Shown: positions 17,437 to 26,978, counted from the first letter of the stretch. The stretch: 64,000 bases of DNA from SZUA-87 sp041687805 (GCA_041687805.1 JBDNJK010000116.1:21512-85511), one strand, 5' to 3'. Notes: generated by a model from the letters alone, not told the origin. Numbers and translations are program-made.

Positions 17437-18713
17437 CGGTCCTGTTTTGGGGAGATCAAGTGACGCAATTCGCCGGCGAGCGCGTCGAGAGGCACCCGGC
17501 GTTGCCCGGAGTCGCCTCGCATGTCGCGCAGGGTGACTTCACCCGACGCGACCTCGTCTTCGCCGATGATCACGGCGAACGGTGCGCCAGACCGGTCGGC
17601 GAGCTTCATCTGGGCCTTCATCGACCGTCCCCCGTAGGCCCTGTCGGCTCCGAGGCCGACCTCACGGAGTCGGTCACAAATACCAAGTGCGTGAGACCCG
17701 CCGGCGACATCAACGACGAACGCATGCAGCGCAGTTGGTGGCTGGTCGAAGGAAGATTCGGCGTCGCAAGCCATGAGAATTCGATCGATGCCGAGGGCGA
17801 ATCCAATGCCCGGAGTAGCCGGCCCGCCGAGGTCTTCGACCAGGCCGTCGTAGCGACCGCCGCCGCCCACGGCGTTCTGCGATGCTTCAAGAGATTCCGC
17901 GGCAAATTCGAATGTGGTGCGCGTGTAATAGTCGAGGCCCCGAACCAAGCGTGGCGAAATGTCGAATTCGATGCCGAGCGACTCGAGACCAGCTCTCACC
18001 GCATCGAAATGAGAACCAGACTCTTCGCTCAAGAAGTCGACCATCAACGGAGCCGCATCGATCACAGATTGATCTTCACGCCGCTTCGAATCGAGAACGC
18101 GAAGCGGGTTTCGCTCCAAGGTGACCTGAGATTGATTCGACAACTCGGCACGATGCGACTCGAGGTAGGCAGTGAGCGCCTGCATGTAGGCGGGTCTGCA
18201 ATGTTGATCACCGAGACTATTGATGAGAAGACGAACCCGAGATAGCCCAACCGAAGCAAAGAATCTGGCACCAAGCGCGATCACATCCACATCAGCTGCA
18301 GGATCGTCGGTTCCCAGAACCTCGACGCCTACCTGGGTGAATTGCCGGTAGCGGCCCGCCTGAGGCTGTTCGTAACGAAACTGCGGGCCTTCATACCAAA
18401 CCTTCCAAGGCGGAACCGGACGGTGCTCGGCGAACGCACGACAGATGCTGGCGGTGAGCTCGGGGCGCAACGCCAAATGCTGAGGCGGATCACCCTTGTC
18501 GTAGAGATCAAACATTTCCTTGGTGACGATGTCGGTGAACTCGCCTACCCGTTTGAAAACACCCATGTCTTCAAACATCGGCGAGACGACCTCACCGAAG
18601 CCGCCGCGGGCCGCAAAATCAGCAAAAACATCAACCAGGGCACGACGCCTGGTCGACTCTGGAGCAAGGATGTCTCGGGTGCCTTTCGGGGCACGAAATT
18701 TCGGCTCTGCCAC
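17433..18713 (-). CDS. hisS: Histidyl-tRNA synthetase
   Basis: Class II synthetase for tRNA-His, 426 residues. RAPKGTRDILAPES is the standard N-terminus; LALRPELTASICRAF (motif 2 region), FRYEQPQAGRYRQFTQVGVE and LVRGLDYYTRTTFEF follow, the last being a HisRS-specific signature. GIGFALGIDRILMAC is motif 3. The C-terminal anticodon domain carries RAYGGRSMKAQMKLADRSGA. It lies between relA and aspS as in other actinobacteria and overlaps aspS by ATGA. Confidence 0.96.
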   Translation of the reverse strand: MAEPKFRAPKGTRDILAPESTRRRALVDVFADFAARGGFGEVVSPMFEDMGVFKRVGEFTDIVTKEMFDLYDKGDPPQHLALRPELTASICRAFAEHRPVPPWKVWYEGPQFRYEQPQAGRYRQFTQVGVEVLGTDDPAADVDVIALGARFFASVGLSRVRLLINSLGDQHCRPAYMQALTAYLESHRAELSNQSQVTLERNPLRVLDSKRREDQSVIDAAPLMVDFLSEESGSHFDAVRAGLESLGIEFDISPRLVRGLDYYTRTTFEFAAESLEASQNAVGGGGRYDGLVEDLGGPATPGIGFALGIDRILMACDAESSFDQPPTALHAFVVDVAGGSHALGICDRLREVGLGADRAYGGRSMKAQMKLADRSGAPFAVIIGEDEVASGEVTLRDMRGDSGQRRVPLDALAGELRHLISPKQDR

Positions 18714-18761
18714 GACGGATGAGGCTAGCGGCCACCAGAGCGTGCCGTCCTTGTCATCGAG

Positions 18762-20990
18762 TCAGGCAGCTCCAGGTACCACCCGGTATGCGTCGTACAC
18801 CGATTCGATGCCGAGCAGCGACGACAACACCGAATCGAGTTGGCTGACATCAGCCAACTCAAATTCGAATCTCATGGTGGCAATTCGGTCGTCACCCGTG
18901 GATGTTTCCGACCCCAAAATGTCGAGCCCATGGTCGGTCAACACCGCGGATACGTCGCGCAGGAGCGACTGACGGTCGAGCGCACGAATCTCGATCGTGG
19001 TGGCGAACTGACCGCCATGATCGGCGTCCCACTCCACTTCGATCAGTCGATCCGGCTGACCTTCGGAAAGCGCTGTGGCGTTGATGCAGTCGGCGCGATG
19101 GACCGACACTCCCCGGCCACGCGTGACAAAGCCGACAATTTCGTCGGGAGGCACAGGCGAGCAGCAACGGGAGAGCCTGATCATGATGTCGTCGAGACCC
19201 TCGACGTGAACGCCGCCCGTGTGTGATCCACTGCGTCGAGTGCCATGCCGGCGACCGATGGTGGCCGGGAGCCTGTCGTGTTCGGTCTCGGTGCTGTCTT
19301 CACGGTTGAGATCTTCGGAAATACGCCTGGCGAATGATTGTGCCGAGACGTGCCCCTCTCCGATGGCGGCGAAAAGTGAGTCGTCATCGGCGTAGTTGAG
19401 TTGGCTGCCTATCTCGTGAAGCGCAGTCTGTTTGAGCACACGTCGAGCTGGTAGCCCTTCGCGACGAAGTGCCTGGAGCAACTCCTCACGCCCATGCTCA
19501 ATGGCATCCTCCCGGCGCTCCTTGGAATACCACTGCTTGATTTTGTTGGCCGCACGGCGGCTGGCTACGAACTTCAGCCAATCGCGGCTGGGGCCGGCAC
19601 CTTCCACTTTCGATGTGAAGATCTCCACAGCGTCGCCCGATGACAATCGGGTATGAAGCGGCACAAGACGACCGTTGACCTTCGATCCGATGCACGAGTG
19701 GCCCACATCAGTGTGGATGGCATAGGCGAAATCAACCGCGGTTGCGCCAACCGGCAACTCGACAACCTTGCCTTTGGGTGTGAAGACGTATACCTCGTCC
19801 TGGTCGAGATCGAACTTGAGATTCGACAGGAACTCCGACGGGTCGGAGGTCTCCTGCTGCCACTCGACGATGCGGCTAAGCCAGGCCATCTCGCCCTTCG
19901 GGCGACCATGCTTGTATTCCCAGTGAGCCGCAACACCGAACTCGGCGCGGTTGTGCATCTCCCTGGTGCGAATTTGGACCTCGAGCGTCTTGCCCTGCGG
20001 TCCGACCACCGTCGTGTGAAGCGACTGGTAGAGGTTGAACTTGGGCATTGCGATGTAGTCCTTGAAACGACCCTGAACCGGGCGCCACGTGGCGTGAATG
20101 GAACCAAGTGCCGCGTAACAGTCACGCACCGAATCAACAATGACCCGTATGCCTACAAGGTCGAAAATCTCCTCGAAAGAACGGTCCTTGACGACCATCT
20201 TCTCGTAGATCGACCACAAGTGCTTCGGCCTGCCGTCGATTTCGGCCGTGATTCCGAGCTCGTCGAGGCGGCCTTGGACGTCGCCCAGAACCTGTTCGAG
20301 GTAGATGCCACGCTCGGGCGCACGCTGATGGATCATCTGATCGATCTCGGCATAGCGCCGTGGATATCGAGCGGCGAAAGAGAGGTCTTCCAGCTGCTGC
20401 TTCATATCCGACATACCGAGCCGGTGGGCCAGAGGCGCATAGACATCGAGCGTCTCGCGGGCAACTCGCTCCTGCTTGAACGCCGGCATTCCGGCGATGG
20501 TGCGGAGATTGTGGAGTCGATCAGCCAACTTGATGATCAACACCCGCAGGTCCTGAGCAATCGCCACGATCATCTTGCGCATCGATGCGGCTTGTTGTTG
20601 TTCCTTGGTGTCGTAGCGAACGCGCTCGAGCTTCGTCACGCCGTCGACAATGTTGGCCACATCTTGGCCAAATCGTTCTTTCAGTTCGTTGAGTCCGATA
20701 GACGTGTCCTCGACCGAATCGTGGAGTAGCGCGCCGGCGATAGTGACATCATCGAGACCCTGCCGCGCAACAATCGTGGCTACAGCCACCGGGTGGCGAA
20801 TATAGGGTTCCCCCGACTTTCGTGTCTGGCCTTTATGGGCTTCGGCCGCCACGGAGAACGCATCCTCAATGAGCGCCGTCGACATCTTCGGGTGACGCTC
20901 ACTGAAGGCTTCGAGCAACTCGGCGATCTCGACCGAATGAGATCGATTCAGCGAACGACGCCACGGAAGAACCCGAGTGACCGTCGCCAT
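18762..20990 (-). CDS. relA: Bifunctional (p)ppGpp synthetase/hydrolase
   Basis: Rel makes and degrades the stringent-response alarmone. The HD hydrolase domain is intact: YIRHPVAVA near residue 63 and LLHDSVEDT at residues 89-96. The synthetase domain has RFKDYIAMPKFNLYQSLHTT; the basic RxKD motif fits a bifunctional enzyme rather than a RelA-only synthetase. TGS follows (YVFTPKGKVVELPVGATAVD), then a conserved Cys-containing region (LSRCCSPVPPDEIVGFVTRG) and a C-terminal ACT/RRM domain. Length 742 is typical. It shares one base with the apt stop codon, the usual apt-relA pairing. Confidence 0.96.
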   Translation of the reverse strand: MATVTRVLPWRRSLNRSHSVEIAELLEAFSERHPKMSTALIEDAFSVAAEAHKGQTRKSGEPYIRHPVAVATIVARQGLDDVTIAGALLHDSVEDTSIGLNELKERFGQDVANIVDGVTKLERVRYDTKEQQQAASMRKMIVAIAQDLRVLIIKLADRLHNLRTIAGMPAFKQERVARETLDVYAPLAHRLGMSDMKQQLEDLSFAARYPRRYAEIDQMIHQRAPERGIYLEQVLGDVQGRLDELGITAEIDGRPKHLWSIYEKMVVKDRSFEEIFDLVGIRVIVDSVRDCYAALGSIHATWRPVQGRFKDYIAMPKFNLYQSLHTTVVGPQGKTLEVQIRTREMHNRAEFGVAAHWEYKHGRPKGEMAWLSRIVEWQQETSDPSEFLSNLKFDLDQDEVYVFTPKGKVVELPVGATAVDFAYAIHTDVGHSCIGSKVNGRLVPLHTRLSSGDAVEIFTSKVEGAGPSRDWLKFVASRRAANKIKQWYSKERREDAIEHGREELLQALRREGLPARRVLKQTALHEIGSQLNYADDDSLFAAIGEGHVSAQSFARRISEDLNREDSTETEHDRLPATIGRRHGTRRSGSHTGGVHVEGLDDIMIRLSRCCSPVPPDEIVGFVTRGRGVSVHRADCINATALSEGQPDRLIEVEWDADHGGQFATTIEIRALDRQSLLRDVSAVLTDHGLDILGSETSTGDDRIATMRFEFELADVSQLDSVLSSLLGIESVYDAYRVVPGAA

Positions 20991-21553
20991 TAGGCGGCTC
21001 CAGATTCGGCGCCGAACTTCATCACCGCGTGGGCTGTGACACCATCAAGCTTTGAACGGCCATCGAGGAACACCAGATCAATGAGAAATCCGAATCCCAA
21101 CAGGTTGGCGCCGGTTGCGGTCACCAGTCGGGCTGCGGCAGCCGCTGTGCCACCAGTGGCCAGCACGTCATCGACTATGACCACCCGACTCCCTGCACGA
21201 AGGGCGTCGGTATGGATCTCAAGGCAATCCTCGCCGTATTCGAGACCGTATGACTCCGAAAGGACGTCACCGGGAAGTTTCCCCGGCTTACGAACCGGAA
21301 CGAACCCCACTCCGAGGGCCTGAGCTACGGGTGCGGCGAGAATGAAGCCGCGAGCCTCGATCCCAACGACATAGTCAACTTTTGATGACAGCCAAGGTTC
21401 GGACATAGCGGCAACAGCCGAAGCCATGGCCGTGGGGTCGCTCAAAATCGGTGTGATGTCCTTGAACAGAACACCCGGCATCGGGAAATCGGGCACGTCG
21501 CGCACCAGACTTGAAAGTCTGGCAACCTCACCACGAACGATTTCACCGGTCAT
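20990..21553 (-). CDS. apt: Adenine phosphoribosyltransferase
   Basis: It salvages adenine with PRPP to AMP. The early segment FPMPGVLFKDITPILSDP is an APRT hallmark; the PRPP loop VVIVDDVLATGGTAAAAARL is near residue 125. Length is 187. The gene lies between secF and relA, the conserved secD-secF-apt-relA order of actinobacteria. The first in-frame ATG is used; the valine-rich N-terminus fits the family. Confidence 0.95.
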   Translation of the reverse strand: MTGEIVRGEVARLSSLVRDVPDFPMPGVLFKDITPILSDPTAMASAVAAMSEPWLSSKVDYVVGIEARGFILAAPVAQALGVGFVPVRKPGKLPGDVLSESYGLEYGEDCLEIHTDALRAGSRVVIVDDVLATGGTAAAAARLVTATGANLLGFGFLIDLVFLDGRSKLDGVTAHAVMKFGAESGAA

Positions 21554-21573
21554 GGCGCAACGGTACCCGCGTT

Positions 21574-22698
21574 TCAGCGCTTCTTCTTTTTCTTGCGCGG
21601 CCGCGGTGGCGTTCCTCCGGGTCGGCCGGCCTGGGAGGGTCGCGAGCGCGAACCTGCTGAGCCGCCCCCTACCGCGCCGGCGCCAACAGCGCTTCGGCCA
21701 GTGAGTGCGGCACGATCGTCGTCACTCACTGCGCGGGTGGCGGTGCCAGGTTGATGGCGGGCCTCGACGCGAGTGCGGATCGCACGAAATTCGGGTTCGC
21801 GTTCCTTCATTAATGCAACTATGTAGGTGGCGAGGAAGATCGACGAGTAGGACCCGATGAAGATGCCGATGGCGAGGGCGATGGCGAACTCCTGGAGCGT
21901 GGGAGCGCCGAAGAAAACCGATCCGATCACGAGCATCGACAACACCGGCATCACCGAAGTGATCGATGTGTTGATTGAGCGCATCAACACCTGATTGAGC
22001 GACAGATTCATCATTTCGGTGTAGGTGTAACGACCGGTGCCTGCGAGTCTCGCCGTGTTGTCGCGCACCTTGTCGTAGACGACAATCGTGTCATATAGCG
22101 AATACCCCATGATCGTGAGGAAGGCGATGACCGTGGCCGGCGTGACATCAAACTGGAAGAGAGCGTAGAGACCGATAGATATGCCGATGTCGTGAGCCAC
22201 CGCGACCAGCGCTCCCACCGCCATTTTCCATTCGAGACGAATCGAGATATAGGCGGCGACTATCAGGAAGAACCAGACGAGGGCAGATCTGGCCTTGGAT
22301 GTGATTCGCTTGCCCCAAGACGGGCCAACGGTGGTGACGCTCACATCATTGGATTTGATGCCGGCACTGTCGGCGAGAGCCGCCTGGATCTGAGCCACCG
22401 TTTCGGGATCTTCGATGGAGGACCTGATCCGAATCGTGTCGCCGCCGACGGTCTGGATGGTGGATGCGCTGCTTGAGATGCTCGTGAATGTCGAACGCGC
22501 ATCAGCTACCGACAAGTCGGGTGCGCTCAGCTCCCATGAGGTGCCACCGACGAACTCAATACTGAGGTTGAGGCCGCGTATGAACAACGCGCCAACGCTG
22601 ATCAGGACCAATGCCGCTGACACCGTTGCGGCCCGCTTCCATAGTCTCGGGAAATCGAAGCGGTTGTCGCCTCTGTAGAGGTCGCGCCAAATGCTCAT
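21574..22698 (-). CDS. secF: Protein translocase subunit SecF
   Basis: SecF with SecD uses the proton gradient to pull secreted proteins from the SecYEG channel. The frame is open far upstream inside secD, but the true start is MSIWRDLYRGDNRFDFPR at 22698, overlapping the secD stop as ATGA; this gives 374 residues. One N-terminal membrane helix, an extracytoplasmic domain beginning with GLNLSIEFVGGTSWEL, then five helices including GYSLYDTIVVYDKVRDN are present. The C-terminal 50 residues are Gly, Ser and Arg rich and end in RPRKKKKKR, a strongly basic cytosolic tail. Confidence 0.95.
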   Translation of the reverse strand: MSIWRDLYRGDNRFDFPRLWKRAATVSAALVLISVGALFIRGLNLSIEFVGGTSWELSAPDLSVADARSTFTSISSSASTIQTVGGDTIRIRSSIEDPETVAQIQAALADSAGIKSNDVSVTTVGPSWGKRITSKARSALVWFFLIVAAYISIRLEWKMAVGALVAVAHDIGISIGLYALFQFDVTPATVIAFLTIMGYSLYDTIVVYDKVRDNTARLAGTGRYTYTEMMNLSLNQVLMRSINTSITSVMPVLSMLVIGSVFFGAPTLQEFAIALAIGIFIGSYSSIFLATYIVALMKEREPEFRAIRTRVEARHQPGTATRAVSDDDRAALTGRSAVGAGAVGGGSAGSRSRPSQAGRPGGTPPRPRKKKKKR

Positions 22699-24206
22699 GA
22701 CTTTGCCTCTCCATAGGTGGGAATACCGAATCTCCTCTGATGTTCGTAGAGCCCGGCCTTGGCGGCCAGCAAACGAATCATTGGCCCCATGAAGAAGTAG
22801 GTGGCAACCAGATCGAGAATCGTGGCCAGCCCGAGATACAACGCAAACCCCTTGACAGAACCAACAGTGAGGAAATACAGCACACCAGCTGCGATGAGGC
22901 TGGCGATGTCGGCCTTGACGATGGTGGAGTATGCGATCGGGAATGCCCGGTCGACCGCCGAACGGATCGTCCTTCCGCCCCTGACATCTTCCTTGAGATT
23001 TTCGAAATAGACGACGTTGGAGTCGACCGACAATCCGACCGACACGATGAGACCAGTGACGCCGGCGAGCGTGAGGGCAAGCCCACGGCTGCTGCCGAGG
23101 TAGGCGATGATCGTCCACAACATAGAGCCCGAAATTGCCAGGCTCAAAATGGCAATGATGCCCATAAGGCGGTAATAGGCGATCAGGTAGATAGCCACGA
23201 AAGCCAGGCCGATGAGCCCCGAGATCACACCTGCTCGAAGTGCATCAGACCCAAGGGTGGACGAGACAACTTGGCTTTGTTGTGGCACGAGTTCAACCGG
23301 CAGAGCGCCGAATCGCAAGACGAGAGCCAGATCCTTCGCGCTCGTTTCGTCGAAGGAACCAGAGATCGTTATGGCGTCGCGGCTGAACGTCGCCACTTGA
23401 ACATTGGGCGCGGTGACCACCTTGCCGTCGATCTCGATCGCGATACGGCCCGTGGGGCATATCGCATCCTGGTTGAAACAAAGTGTGGCGAGTGCGTTGA
23501 AATCGTCGATCCCCGGGGACCCAGACCGGAAGCTGGGGGATACGATCCAGCCTTGCGATCCGCTGAACTGCGCGCTTGCGGTCTGCAGAGAATCGCCCGT
23601 GAGTCGCTTGTCGGGGTGGGCGCTCTGATTGACGATCAGCGGTGCTGCTCCAAGACTCAACCGTTCGCTGCCGCCGGAAGATGTGTCGGAGTCGAGAACC
23701 GATGGTTCGCCAGCATCTGCAGAGGGGGTGGTGGTCCACTGGTCGACAAGGGACTGCGCGGCCGCTACACGCGCCGCGTAGTCCGTGTCTGTCTCGGTGT
23801 CGGCCTTGGGGATCTTGCCGTCAACTACTTGTTGGGCCGCGTCCACCAAGGCAGGGTTCTGCGAATCAAAAACCGGCCGGAATCTCAGCTCAGCGGTTTG
23901 ACCAACGAGTTCGAGGGCACGCGCGGTGTCGTCAACACCAGGGATCTGTACAAGAACGGTTTGGCCATCGCGAGTAATTTCAGGCTCAGCCACTCCGAGC
24001 CCGTCTACGCGGTTGCGAATGATGTCGACTGCCTCGTCGAGAGCCGCATCGTCAAAATCCTGACCGGGTGCGGGTTCGAGCACGACGGAAACTCCACCCT
24101 GAAGGTCGAGGCCCAGCAGCGGACTATTGCCACCTACCACGGTGTAGGCGATTCCCGCTATCGCCAGAAGCGTGATTCCGAGCGCGTATGTGAGCTGCCT
24201 ACTCAT
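22695..24206 (-). CDS. secD: Protein translocase subunit SecD
   Basis: Partner of SecF. The N-terminal helix is followed by LLGLDLQGGVSVVLEPAPGQ, the D1 motif, and a large external domain with DIIRNRVDGLGVAEPEI. A Ser/Thr/Asp-rich insert (about residues 140-190) separates two halves of the external region. Later helices include AGVTGLIVSVGLSVDSNVVYFENLKED, the D4 motif with the conserved Asp. Length 503 is in the normal range. It overlaps yajC and secF by ATGA on both sides. Confidence 0.95.
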   Translation of the reverse strand: MSRQLTYALGITLLAIAGIAYTVVGGNSPLLGLDLQGGVSVVLEPAPGQDFDDAALDEAVDIIRNRVDGLGVAEPEITRDGQTVLVQIPGVDDTARALELVGQTAELRFRPVFDSQNPALVDAAQQVVDGKIPKADTETDTDYAARVAAAQSLVDQWTTTPSADAGEPSVLDSDTSSGGSERLSLGAAPLIVNQSAHPDKRLTGDSLQTASAQFSGSQGWIVSPSFRSGSPGIDDFNALATLCFNQDAICPTGRIAIEIDGKVVTAPNVQVATFSRDAITISGSFDETSAKDLALVLRFGALPVELVPQQSQVVSSTLGSDALRAGVISGLIGLAFVAIYLIAYYRLMGIIAILSLAISGSMLWTIIAYLGSSRGLALTLAGVTGLIVSVGLSVDSNVVYFENLKEDVRGGRTIRSAVDRAFPIAYSTIVKADIASLIAAGVLYFLTVGSVKGFALYLGLATILDLVATYFFMGPMIRLLAAKAGLYEHQRRFGIPTYGEAKS

Positions 24207-24514
24207 CCGTTCAACTCCTCATTCGAGTTCTCTACGTCGTCGATCTCGTCGTCGTCGACGTCATCGGCACGCTCGACCCTGTCGGTGATGGCCGACCGGA
24301 GCACCTTCAATTCGACATCGGGTGCGACCTCAAGCCACACCACTTCGTCTTCGACCTCGGCCACAGCTCCGAAGATCCCCGAACTGGTGACGACCACGTC
24401 GCCTTCCTCCAGGGAATTAAGAAGGGCCTTGTGAGCCTTCATCTTGCGTTGTTGGGGAACGATCATGAACGCGTAGAGCGCGCCCATCAGGATTATGAGA
24501 ACTAGGAAACTCAT
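24203..24514 (-). CDS. yajC: Preprotein translocase accessory subunit YajC
   Basis: YajC is a single-pass membrane protein that associates with SecDF. MSFLVLIILMGALYAFMIVPQQRKMKAH-type sequence gives the N-terminal anchor followed by the basic PQQRK junction. Then LLNSLEEGDVVVTSSGIFGAVAEVEDEVVWLEVAPD is the conserved cytosolic domain. The last 25 or so residues are extremely acidic (ADDVDDDEIDDVENSNEE). At 103 residues it is typical. It is the first gene of the yajC-secD-secF run. Confidence 0.92.
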   Translation of the reverse strand: MSFLVLIILMGALYAFMIVPQQRKMKAHKALLNSLEEGDVVVTSSGIFGAVAEVEDEVVWLEVAPDVELKVLRSAITDRVERADDVDDDEIDDVENSNEELNG

Positions 24515-24588
24515 TGGTGAAACTCGCCTCCGGAGCGACGGAACGAAAGCAGGCTATCTGCATGCCGCGCCGACCCACCCAGTGGCCT

Positions 24589-25698
24589 TCAGGACCATGT
24601 CTCGATTACGTCAGCACGAAACGATTCGAACGTGCCGTTGGATATCGAGTCACCGAGCCGATCCATGAATCGGAGCAGCCAGCCCACGTTGTGGAGTGTC
24701 AGAACGCGTGCTGCCGTGGGCTCTCCAACCGATAGAAGATGTCGGAGGTAGCCGCGCGACCAGCGCGATGCCGGGCTGTTGGGCCAACTCGGGTCTACAG
24801 GCTCGTCGCTCCGAGCGAATTCAGCTCGCTTGAGGTTGTAGCGACCAGCATCGGTCAACACCGTGCCATGACGAGCCAGTCGGGTCGGCAACACACAGTC
24901 GAACATGTCGACGCCGCGAGCCACCGACTCGACAATTCCTATCGGATCGCCGAGCCCCATGAAATATCTGGGCTGGTTCCTCGGCAAAATGCTCATGCAC
25001 GAGTCGAGTCCATGGAGCATTGCCGTGCGGTCCTCCCCCACCGACAAGCCACCCACGGCATAGCCATCGAAGTCGAACTCGACTATTCGTTTGGCCGACT
25101 CTGCGCGCAATTCCTCGTCGGTTCCTCCTTGAACGATTCCGAACTGGCACTGGCGGTCGCTGGCATCGGGGTGCTCGAGGAACGCTTCGCGACCACGTGC
25201 CGCCCACAGTGAGGTGAGGTCGACGGCACGACCGACAATCGCCTTGTCTGCCACCGAGGATGGACACACGTCGAGCACCATTTGGATATCGGCGCCGATG
25301 AGGGCCTGTATATCGACGGCCTTCTCCGGTGTGAGGACGTGGGACGAACCGTCGTAGGTCGACTTGAACTTCGCTCCAGTCTCGTCAAGCTTTGGCGACA
25401 ACGAGAAAATTTGGTAACCGCCGCTGTCGGTGAGCACATGCCGGTGCCAATCGGCGAAGCCGTGGATGTCGCCGAGTGCCGCCACCGTGTCGGCCCCGGG
25501 CCTGAGCATCAGGTGGTAGGTGTTGGCAAGTATCACCTCGGCGCCGAGCGATTCGAGATCTGCGCTCGTGAGGTGTTTGACCGCACCCCTCGTTCCGACC
25601 GGCATGAATCTCGGGGTGGAGAACTGACCGCGCGCCGTGGTGACCACGCCCCGTCGGGCACCACCGTCGTGAGCTGTCTCGGTGAACGTGGCTTTCAT
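24589..25698 (-). CDS. tgt: tRNA-guanine transglycosylase lacking the zinc cysteines
   Basis: Tgt exchanges guanine-34 of certain tRNAs for preQ1, leading to queuosine. Both catalytic aspartates are present: LTDSGGYQIFSL (Asp91) and VDMFDCVLPTR (Asp267). GIVQGGTDEELR and YAVGGLSVGE are also intact. Where the family has CxCxxC, this protein has DPSWPNSPASRWSRGYLRHL: the three cysteine positions are Trp305, Asn307 and Ala310. Only the fourth ligand, His336 in LTLHN, remains. The fold may have lost its structural zinc. Length 369 is normal and surrounding residues align well, so this is not a frameshift. queA, the next enzyme, lies 1.3 kb away. Confidence 0.92.
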   Translation of the reverse strand: MKATFTETAHDGGARRGVVTTARGQFSTPRFMPVGTRGAVKHLTSADLESLGAEVILANTYHLMLRPGADTVAALGDIHGFADWHRHVLTDSGGYQIFSLSPKLDETGAKFKSTYDGSSHVLTPEKAVDIQALIGADIQMVLDVCPSSVADKAIVGRAVDLTSLWAARGREAFLEHPDASDRQCQFGIVQGGTDEELRAESAKRIVEFDFDGYAVGGLSVGEDRTAMLHGLDSCMSILPRNQPRYFMGLGDPIGIVESVARGVDMFDCVLPTRLARHGTVLTDAGRYNLKRAEFARSDEPVDPSWPNSPASRWSRGYLRHLLSVGEPTAARVLTLHNVGWLLRFMDRLGDSISNGTFESFRADVIETWS

Positions 25699-25781
25699 GC
25701 GAACGATTCCATCAGCATTCGTCGATGCTAGGCGTTGCTCGATTCGACCCGACCTGACGCGTGTGCCTAGCTTCGACGGCC

Positions 25782-26966
25782 ATGACCATCACACATCGTC
25801 AGGACTCTTCTATCTTCCCGAGACACCCGGAAGTGCACGGACGCTGCGATGAGCGATTTGGCGCAGTGAAAGACGCTTTCTTGGCAAATTTCGCAGCCGG
25901 CGCAGAACTCGGCGCGAGCGTTTGCATGACTGTCGATGGGGATCCCGTCGTCGATATCTGGGCCGGCGACTCCACACCGGGCGGACCAGCCTGGGATCGC
26001 GACACGATCGTCAACGTCTACTCCACCACCAAGACCATGGCCGGGCTCTGCATGCTGATGCTGGCCGACCGAGGCCAGCTCGATTGGGAAGAACCGGTCG
26101 CCACCTATTGGCCAGAGTTCGCGGCCAACGGCAAAGCCGGCGTACTGGTCAGAAACGTGATGGGCCACACTTCGGGGCTCTCGGGATTCGATCAACTGAT
26201 CTCGCCGGAGGATCTCTACGACTGGGACAAGATCACCTCACTACTCGCTGCTCAAGCCCCATGGTGGACACCTGGGGAGGCGGCTGGATACCACGCAGTG
26301 ACGCTCGGCTATCTACAGGGCGAGATTCTTCGCAGGATCACCGGCCGAACCATTGGCGAGTTCTTGCGAACCGAGGTCGCCCAGCCGTTGGGTGCAGACT
26401 TCCACATCGGGCTTGCGCCAGAGAACGACTCGCGGGTCAGCAACCTGATACCTCCCACACCAGACGAACTCAGTGCAACTGCTGACACGATGGACCACGA
26501 GTCGATCGCCTTTCGCACTCTCAGCAACCCGGTGATGACCGGCATGGAACCCAGCACCACAGCGTGGCGCCGGGCCGAGATTCCTGCGGCCGGCGGTATC
26601 GGCAATGCCCGCTCTGTCGCACGGGTCCATGCTGCGATGGCTTGCGGTGGCACGCTCGATGGCGTCGAGATCATTAGCCGTGAAGGGCTCGAAGCGATCT
26701 TCCAAAGCCAATTCAACGGCACCGACCACGTATTCATGGGCCCGACCAACTACGGGATGGGTTACGGGCTTCCCGATGAAGCATTCCCGCTGCCCGGCAC
26801 CCACACCTGTTATTGGGGCGGATGGGGCGGCTCCAAGGCAATCATCGACCTCGACCAGCGCATGTCGTTCGCATACGTGATGAACCGGATGGATGCGTCA
26901 CTCATCGAAGACATGCGCGGACCCAATATCTTGATGGCTGCCTACGGAGCACTTCTCGGAGGCTGA
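25782..26966 (+). CDS. Serine hydrolase of the beta-lactamase / class C (EstB-like) family
   Basis: The fold is that of class C beta-lactamases and esterases. The nucleophile motif STTK is in IVNVYSTTKTMAGLCMLM near residue 90, and the Tyr motif YHAVTLGYLQGEILRRITGR near residue 170, the second active-site element. YGMGYGLP and YWGGWGGSKAIIDLDQRMSF are near the C-terminus. Such enzymes are usually esterases or peptidases rather than antibiotic lactamases. No signal peptide is visible, so it is likely cytosolic. Both the GTG at 25761 and the ATG at 25782 are possible starts; I use the ATG (394 residues). It is a plus-strand gene inserted between tgt and queA. Confidence 0.85.
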   Translation: MTITHRQDSSIFPRHPEVHGRCDERFGAVKDAFLANFAAGAELGASVCMTVDGDPVVDIWAGDSTPGGPAWDRDTIVNVYSTTKTMAGLCMLMLADRGQLDWEEPVATYWPEFAANGKAGVLVRNVMGHTSGLSGFDQLISPEDLYDWDKITSLLAAQAPWWTPGEAAGYHAVTLGYLQGEILRRITGRTIGEFLRTEVAQPLGADFHIGLAPENDSRVSNLIPPTPDELSATADTMDHESIAFRTLSNPVMTGMEPSTTAWRRAEIPAAGGIGNARSVARVHAAMACGGTLDGVEIISREGLEAIFQSQFNGTDHVFMGPTNYGMGYGLPDEAFPLPGTHTCYWGGWGGSKAIIDLDQRMSFAYVMNRMDASLIEDMRGPNILMAAYGALLGG

Positions 26967-26978
26967 AGCGACGACGAG

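Noticed and set aside
19653..20729. 358-codon open frame on the plus strand
   Set aside because: Antisense of relA with no recognisable motif.
22740..24434. 564-codon open frame on the plus strand
   Set aside because: Antisense of secD and yajC. The translation has no domain and is rich in Arg, Asp and Gly as expected of a shadow frame.
25782..26966. Antibiotic-resistance beta-lactamase
   Set aside because: The SxxK and Tyr motifs are present but there is no signal peptide and the sequence fits the esterase-type branch of the family.
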